A stretch of DNA of 64,000 bases from Sphagnum compactum (taxonomy: Eukaryota; Bryophyta; Sphagnopsida; Sphagnales): positions 12,888,304 through 12,952,303 of the forward strand of contig OZ234496.1 in assembly GCA_965153455.1 (NCBI GenBank), in the 5' to 3' direction. How positions within the stretch are numbered: the first letter of the stretch is position 1; every line of letters starts with the position of its first letter. The notes under the pieces were generated by a model. The model did not search any database, was not told the origin of the DNA, and was given only the letters and a program-made list of their open reading frames with translations. The position numbers and the translations under genes are program-made. Shown here piece by piece: positions 57,787-64,000 of the stretch.

Positions 57787-58532
57787 GAACACACATCCCA
57801 AAAACTAACCAAAAGGGATCCAAAATTCTGTTTGCAAAACCTACAAATTCAACATGCCAATGTGTGCATCCAAAGATATGGATGGTAATTTTGGATGAAG
57901 AAACACCCAAAATAAACTAGCTGAAAAGTTATGGTCAAATTTGTTTAAAACCACAATCCAACATGCCCAATTACCATAGTACCTTGGCAGCTTTGATTAG
58001 AAGATTTCTTATAGAAATGTTGAAATTTGTTTTTTTTCATAGAGCAAAATTTTGTGAAGGAAAATAGATGATCTATTGGAATATCTTAAAATTTTTTGGA
58101 CATGGAATGTTCAAATTTAATTAAAATAAGCATGGATAATACTTTTGGATGTATTACAAAAAATCTAACTAAAACATTATTATAGGATTTGATTTTTTAA
58201 CTACAAATCCTCAATGAAACAATTTTTTGGATGATAAAAGGAACCATGGGTGATAAAAGTGGACCCAAAGCAAAGGTTAGGCGGGCATTGGTGGATGGAC
58301 TAAGTCTTGAATTGCAGCCAATCAGTGGCTTCGATTATCACGCTAACCAATGGGATATGAAGATGAAAAGAACCCCCCACCTATATTTAAAAAAAAATTG
58401 GGATGCGGGGGCCGGGGCATACCTAGCTAATGTTCCTTTTTGTCAAAAATAATAATAATGGGCCAATCAAAGTGGCTCCTTGCAAAAAAAAAAGAATTTT
58501 CTCGTTTTTGGGATATTGTTATTTTAATTTGC
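57787..58532. other. AT-rich stretch with no gene seen
   Basis: Falls between the tandem duplication and the GC-rich promoter region of the coiled-coil gene. The open frame at 58231-58452 has no recognised domain. Confidence 0.55.
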
Positions 58533-58566
58533 GGGGCGGTTTGGGGGTGGGGGGTGGGGACGGGGG
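58533..58566 (+). promoter_or_regulatory. G-quadruplex-type motif upstream of the coiled-coil gene
   Basis: Five G-runs of 4-6 bases (GGGG, GGGGG, GGGGGG, GGGG, GGGGG) separated by loops of one to five bases, about 740 bases before the ATG of the plastid coiled-coil gene. The pattern meets the usual intramolecular quadruplex criterion. Sequence from here to the gene is GC- and CG-rich, as for a promoter or long 5' leader. Confidence 0.6.
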
Positions 58567-59305
58567 TATTTGGAATATAAAATCCTCCATAGAAAATTCG
58601 CCATCTGTCAGTACTTTAGAGACAGCGAGCCGAAGAAAACGACAGTTGTCAAGTAAAGTTGGGGCTCGAATCCCGATCACGTTCTCACAATCGTTTTTCT
58701 GCGAACGTGATATAGAACTTGGAGAACTTCGTCTCTCCCTTCCTTTGCGAACTTCGTCTCCCTGGTCTTTTCGCGGGAGGGAAGGAGGGAAGGAAGCGTA
58801 GCAAGGCGAGGCGACGAGGGAGGGAGTTGCGGCCGCGCTTCGATTTTGTGCCAAATCCTTCGAGTATTGGAATGAGATTGCTTTCAAAATTAGTGGTCGA
58901 TGTGGATCGAGTAGATTTTTTGGACTTTTTCTGATTAGAAGGAAACCGGGAGGAGAGTTCTTGAGGAATACTGCACATGTTGCTTTGGGGAAGATATGTA
59001 TCCAACGTTGTAGGTTGTGGTGAGCAAACCTCTCTCTCCATTGTAGAGGAATTCTCTTGGATCTTGCAAGCTGAAAGGAACAAGGAAGTTGTGTGCCCGA
59101 GTTTTTGAGGGTGACGTTATGAAAGGGACGGGAGGAGGAGGAGTGTGAAGGGAAAAACTGTGGTGCAAATTAGGGTTGGAGTTCTGGAGGGCCGGAGTCT
59201 TTGGTACTTCAGCAGCTTGTTTTCGGAGTGGGGGATGAGGGTGGCGCATGTGTGAGAAATGAGCTGTGTGTGAAGGAAGGGGACAATCAGTTCGAAGACG
59301 CAAAA

Positions 59306-62078
59306 ATGGCGGCAGCGGCGGTGACGACGACGACAGTAGCGTTCAGTGGTCTTGTAGACGGAGTGAAAAAGAAGGGAGCTGCATGCTCCCGCCGTATCGA
59401 TAGCCAAGGCAGCAAGGTATGTTGACGATTGCAAAGGATAATTGCAAAATCCTCGACGATTGAGCAAGAGAAGATTGTGAATTAGAAGAGGTCTTACAGA
59501 GAGAGTAGACGAGGGTTTGGAGACTTTCCCAAAAATGTGCTTGAAAGTTGCTTCTGGGGTTTTCTGTAGGTGGGTATGTTCCTTGTATGTGCTACAGCAG
59601 CCGGAGGTGGAGTTTTTGCAGATGCTGCCTTTGGTCCTGTGTGCCCAAGCTTTTCTATGTGTTATCCAAGCTTTTCTCTTTGGCATGCAGGGAAAGAGCA
59701 GGATGATGGGAACTGCAAAGGTTTGTTTTGGAACACATCAGTGGCAGCAGCGGCGAGGGTTTGTGGTGAAGTCAGTGTTGGATAAGTCCAGTGGAGAGGT
59801 GGACAGCAGCAGCAGCAGTGGTGGATCATCATCAGTGGATCCTGCACGAGCAGCTCTCGAGAGATTATTTGAGCAAGCTCACTTACATGAAGTGCGGATG
59901 TCAGATCCCGAGTATATTCAGGAATCAGGGTTGGAGCGTGTGGTGAGTGAGCTTGAAGTGGACCTCAATGCAGCACTGAACGCACTGCGTGCAAAGGAGG
60001 AGGAGCTACGGCTGGCAGAACAGACGTTGAAAGCAGATCAACGGGAGGTTCAGATAGCACGCACTGTGCTGCATCATCGGGAGAAAGAACTTGAAGCAGC
60101 AAACAGCAGCCACAGTGGCAAATGTGATGAACTGAAGCTCGCACATCAAGAATTGGTGCTGAAGGGGGAAGAGTTGCAGAGTGTACAGATGGTTGTGAAA
60201 GAGAAGGAGGCAGAGGTTCGCAATGCACAAGAAGCTTTAGGAAGGAAACAGGAAGAGCTAAACAGGTATCGACACTCTTTGCTAGAGAAAGATGACATTC
60301 TTGCAAACACAACTTCACAGATAAAGCTAAAGGACCTGGAGCTTCAGCAGGCAAATGAGCTCATTTCAAAGCAGTTGATTGACCTAGAATTTCTGCGAGC
60401 CTCACTCCTTGACAAAGAGAATGAACTCCAGAGGTCTGATAAAGAGAAACAATGGAAGCAGGAGCAGTTGGAGAAGACAGAGGCAGAGTTAGAGAAGCGT
60501 GTGAAGGCCTGTGTTGCTGCAGAAGAGGACTTGAAGGCATTGGAGCAAGATTTGGCAAGTCACAAAGCAAGGGGCAAACTCACTGCCACAGAGCTATCTC
60601 AAGTCAAGATCTTACTGTCAGAAGTTCAAGCTGATTTGGACAATTCTCGAGCTTCTGTTGCTGAATTCCGGCAAGCTGTTGAGGACCAGCAGAAGTTGAT
60701 TCAGCTTCAGCATCAAGACCTTGCTTCCCACAAATCTATGCTGACATCGTATGAAACAAGTCTCAAAGCTGCTAAGGTTGAGTTAGAGAAGGAGAAACAG
60801 CTGGCAGTGGTTGCGAAGGCAGTGCATGAAAATCTTAAGGATCAGCTGAAGAAAGAAAGCCAAGAGGTTGAAGTGTTGCAATCAGCGTTGTCAAAGGAGA
60901 AGGCTCTCCTTCAAGCTTCCGTGCAAGAGGTTCATGCTCTCAAGATTGATGTTCAGCAGAGGGATTCCTCATTGTCTGACACAGTGCTGAAGCTGCAGCT
61001 GAAAGAGACAGAGTTGGTAGGAGCGAGGCTAGAGATTCAGCAAGTCAAATCTGAGTTGACTTCTGTGAAGCTCACCCTCAGCGAAAAAGACATGGACTTG
61101 CAAGCAGCTCAGAGATCTGTCCATGAGTTGCAGATGGAAGTGACTCATGTTAGAGGTTTACTGCATGCCAAGGAGGAACAACTGGCCAAAGTAACTTCAC
61201 TGTTGCAGGAGAAAGAGGAAGAAGTTACGAACTTGCGACTTGACTTGGACAATAGCCACACACAGCTTTCACAGGCAACATCAGTTGTACAGCAAATAAC
61301 AGAGCTGTCCCAGGCGCTTGTAGATTCCACAGGCAGGCAAGGTGTCTTTGAAAATGACTCGATGCTCATGCAGAGAAATTATGAACTTTTTGCGACCAAG
61401 CGTGCTTTGCTGGAGACTGAACTACGGCTTGAACGGTTGCAAGAGCAGTGGTTAGCTGATGGAGCTTGGCAGCAAGAGCTTGAGGCTGAGCTGGAGGAGA
61501 TGAAGGAGGCATTGCAGGAGAAAGGTCAACAGCTGGTAGAAGTGCAGCACTTGCTTGCCACTAAGGATGAGGAGTTGAAGCAGCTTGTGGACAGTTGGGA
61601 TGCTCGTGAAGCAGAGCTCGTGAAGATGCAGGAGAAAGTTAATGATGAAGCTGACCTTCTTACAAGAAAAGGAATGGCAGCTCATTTGCGAGCAGAACTT
61701 GGAGGCCCTGCAATGGAGCTAAAAGACACCAATAGTGGCGTGGGGGTATCCATAGGCACAGTACACAGCTTGGAACATTTGAATCAAGGTCTTCTTGAGG
61801 AGGGCTCTAGCAGTGATTTGAGTTTCACATCTCCCTCTCCCTCTTCCTCAAGATCAACTGCTTCTTCAGGAGTTCACAAACATGCCCCTCTTGCTGTCAT
61901 CACAGAGAATGAAGAGGTTGAAGGTCTAGAAGACTTGAAATCAAGATTATTCGAGAGGGATGCAGCTTTAGAGCTCACAAGGGGTGCAATGGAGAACCTC
62001 ACCAAGTTAACCAAGCGGTTAATTTCCGAGGCAGGGCTGAATGGTCTAGGATTTTCTGGGATTGCAACAGCACCATAA
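59306..62078 (+). CDS. MRC/PII1-like plastid coiled-coil protein
   Basis: Two exons, 59306-59416 and 59691-62078, joined in phase 0 across a 274-bp GT-AG intron; 832 residues. Exon 1 (MAAAAVTTTTVAFSGLVDG...) is Ala/Thr-rich with few acidic residues and fits a chloroplast transit peptide. The mature part starts near RRGFVVKSVLDKSSG, then ALERLFEQAHLHEVRMSDPEY and a very long heptad-type coiled coil (about 160-690) of repeated LxxKExELxxA units. A Ser-rich linker and a short helical C-terminus (ENLTKLTKRLISEAG) follow. The order ARAALERLF - SELEVDLNAALNALRAKEEELRLAE - coiled coil resembles Arabidopsis At4g32190 (MRC/PII1), which acts in starch-granule initiation in plastids. A longer reading from 59517 would include the intron and is rejected. 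Other plastid coiled-coil families cannot be excluded. Confidence 0.75.
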
Positions 62079-62786
62079 ACACCTGGACATTGCTTCTACT
62101 TGTACTATACATGCTTTAGTTGTTTTGATATTAATGTCAAATTGGATGGGAAGAAATCAAAGATTAGTTTTCAGGATGTTATCTTTTTGAAAGAAATCGC
62201 ATTCTTTCCATGTGAGTTATGTGGTTGGTCCATTTGCCATTTGTCTTGATGTCTGACTTGTAGTGGGTTGGTTTGTATCATGCAGCTTTTTCTTAGTATT
62301 CAAAACCTTCACTGAGCTCAGTTGGCTTACGCAACTGTTTTGTACTGTGGTTATGTGTTCAACTGTTGGATAGTCTGTATCATTCAGTTATTTGGAAGTA
62401 AACAACAGCTCCATTGAGCTTTGTTGGCCTCACACAATTGTGTTCTACACTGCTGCTTTGATGTCAACTATTGGGTACTTGTTGGTTTCTAGGTTGTTTG
62501 ACATGTGATTTGTTCTGAAACCAACCAACTGCGTTACCATCCTCTAAATGTTTGTGAAAATCTTTTCTGCAACTGCAGGTTTCTGTATATATTTCATGTT
62601 TTGGCAGGATGGGATTTAGTGGATTTCTGGAGATGCATAACTCAGAGTAATAGCTAAGTAGTCCTTTGCTTGTTTATGTCATATTCTTCTTATTGCACTC
62701 CTTTTGTTGTGTTACCTTCAAGGTGTTGCTGCAGAATTTCCTCTGCAATTTCATAGATATGTATCCTTCCGAGTAAGGTGTTGACT
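62079..62786. other. 3' flank of the coiled-coil gene
   Basis: Should contain its 3' UTR. A copy of the dispersed repeat (GTTACCTTCAAGG...TTCCTCTGCAATTT) lies at about 62690-62760. No gene seen. Confidence 0.5.
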
Positions 62787-63012
62787 GTTGAGCTCTGTTA
62801 GGGTTGTGTAATAGAATTCTGATTGGTTTTCTGGGTTTTGAATTGGAGTTTTTTCTCCCTTTTCTTGCCTCTTTCTCTTTCTCTTTGTTCTTTTGGGTTG
62901 TTGAGCTCTGTTAGGGTTGTGTAATAGAATTCTGATTGGTTTTCTGGGTTTTGAATTGGAGTTTTTTCTCCCTTTTCTTGCCTCTTTCTCTTTCTCTTTG
63001 TTCTTTTGGGTT
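62787..63012. repeat. Exact 113-bp tandem duplication
   Basis: Copies at 62787-62899 and 62900-63012, each beginning GTTGAGCTCTGTTAGGG and ending TTTGTTCTTTTGGGTT; no differences were seen. The pyrimidine-rich second half is why the reverse strand stays open here. It lies in the intergenic space between two genes that are tail to tail. Confidence 0.92.
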
Positions 63013-63793
63013 CGTCTTTGTTCTTGGGGTTCTTCTGGTCTTCTTTTTCCCTTTAAGAGCTTTGTTGAGCTGACCTGCATTGTGGCTAGCTCAGTTTACG
63101 TGTTACTGCTAGTCTGGTGAAAGAAACTCAGTGCATTGGTTAATGTTTGACACCCATTTTCAGGATGTGATGTTTCTCAAAGCTGTATATGGAACAGGTC
63201 TCCTCAATTGCGGTTTGTAGTTTGATTTTCTCTTTACTTTAGGGTTGGCATTTCCTCTTTCTCATACTTGCTGTTTGGCTGCTGTTATGTTTTAAGATCT
63301 GACACATCATAACCTGATTATTGGGTGTTCTCTCATTTCTTTTTCAGGTTGACTTTAAAATCATCAGTTTTGAGAAATTCTCAATACTGCCGATTATATT
63401 TCGGACAGGGAAGACTTTTACACATCCTCTTGGCTGAAGATGAACACACTAAAGCTGAGGACCCCATCAAGCTACAATTGCACAAAATCTCAACACTTCA
63501 CACTTTCTTTTCAGAGGTTGAAACTCATCAGCAATCATACAAACCAAATGAAATTGGTACATATCACAGCACTAACTCTCCATCAATTGAATGGACTTTC
63601 TTGCTCAAGTTGTAGGTCTCTCTTTTTTGTCAACCAAATACTATTTGCAGCAAACCTTAGATTTCAACAACCTTTCTACCAGAATATAACACATGCCTAT
63701 GATCACTCACAAGCCTCTGTTGTTGCAGATGGGTTATGTGCAATGAGCTGTTCCAGTCCCATTGTGTGGATTAATTTGTACACAGAATATCTT
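63013..63793. other. Probable 3' UTR region of the lipoxygenase gene
   Basis: Lies downstream of the minus-strand lipoxygenase stop and upstream of the duplicated 113-bp block. The two plus-strand frames of 96 and 134 codons here have no recognised domain. Confidence 0.4.
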
Positions 63794-64000
63794 TTAGATG
63801 CTAACACTATTGGGCACACCCTTGCCTGTGATGCCTTGGCCTGAAATGGGGAGGAGCAGCTCGTACGGAATCTGAACAGGGCCTAAACGGTTCTTGAGAG
63901 AAGGGTTTGCATTTCGTTCCTTTATAAGTGTGTCAATGTCAGCAATTTTCTTTGAATATTTGTCGAATGCTGCCAAGATCTGGAAAACATTCAGCACCAG
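63794..64000 (-). CDS. Lipoxygenase, C-terminal exon (gene continues to the right)
   Basis: Plant lipoxygenases add oxygen to linoleic and linolenic acid, at C9 or C13, feeding oxylipin and jasmonate synthesis. The visible 68 residues include AFDKYSKKIADIDTLIKERN, PSLKNRLGPVQIPYELLLP and GITGKGVPNSVSI followed by TAA. The basic ...RN.NP.LKNR.G...PY.LL.P segment and the N-S-(I/V)-S-I end are diagnostic; the last Ile supplies its carboxylate to the catalytic iron, so an intact terminus is a sign of function. The start, the iron-binding histidines and the 9/13 determinant lie outside. It is tail-to-tail with the coiled-coil gene. Confidence 0.92.
   Translation of the reverse strand: MVLNVFQILAAFDKYSKKIADIDTLIKERNANPSLKNRLGPVQIPYELLLPISGQGITGKGVPNSVSI

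Noticed and set aside
58519-59303. Long overlapping frames of 120-190 codons on the minus strand
   Set aside because: They lie in the GC-rich leader region of the coiled-coil gene, are low in complexity, and are shadows on the reverse strand.
59517-59690. N-terminal part of the long open frame that reads from 59517 without splicing
   Set aside because: The Cys/Phe/Leu-rich 58 residues are intron sequence: a clean donor at 59417 and acceptor at 59690 join a transit-peptide exon in phase.
1-64000. CRISPR array, bacterial operon or organelle genome
   Set aside because: Introns, plant nuclear-gene homologues, and nested transposons exclude these; no regularly spaced identical short repeats with unique spacers occur.

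Overview
This is nuclear DNA of a land plant. The evidence is multi-exon genes with GT-AG introns, homologues of plant mitochondrial ribosomal protein bL27, the molybdopterin-synthase small subunit, a plastid coiled-coil protein, a lipoxygenase and a DExH-box RNA helicase, and a sea of decayed plant transposons in AT-rich DNA. The low gene density and the divergence of the genes from flowering-plant homologues suggest a large, repeat-rich genome, perhaps a seed-free plant (fern or lycophyte) or a gymnosperm. I cannot fix the species from sequence alone.

Layout. 0.5-4.4 kb, minus strand: N-terminal half of a DExH-box helicase gene, nine visible exons that splice in phase, continuing off the left edge. 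4.4-11.1 kb: AT-rich, no genes, with an 800-bp terminal-inverted-repeat element and a tRNA-type SINE relic. 11.16-19.48 kb, minus strand: a decayed Ty3/gypsy-type LTR retrotransposon, the highlight of the window. It reads gag - protease - DNA cytosine-5 methyltransferase - reverse transcriptase - RNase H - integrase - PHD finger behind a TATA-bearing 5' LTR; no 3' LTR is visible. 20.2-21.1 kb: PIF/Harbinger transposase relic. 22-24.2 kb: several families of short tandem repeats. 24.6-26.1 kb: mitochondrial bL27 gene, three exons. 28.1-28.9 kb: LINE reverse-transcriptase relic. 29.9-32.2 kb, minus strand: relic of a second reverse-transcriptase family, split by an 821-bp solo LTR with a perfect 5-bp target duplication. 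37.6-38.8 kb: CACTA-like non-autonomous element carrying a CCTA-rich minisatellite and a SINE-like insert. 42.3-45.0 kb, plus strand: second relic of the same reverse-transcriptase family. 45.6-45.9 kb: intronless MOCS2A/CNX7. 52.3-54.4 kb: a GC-rich, duplicated promoter-like region and a possible small gene. 58.5-62.1 kb: gene for an MRC/PII1-like plastid coiled-coil protein. 63.8-64.0 kb, minus strand: last exon of a lipoxygenase, tail-to-tail with the coiled-coil gene.

The host genes are unrelated housekeeping or metabolic genes and do not form a pathway. The functional story of interest is the retrotransposon: one element that carries both a DNA-methylating enzyme and a chromatin-reading PHD module. 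This copy is dead (three in-frame stops, at least three frameshifts, substituted catalytic aspartates), but its architecture is clear. All exon boundaries and homology calls were made by reading the sequence by eye; no database search was run.
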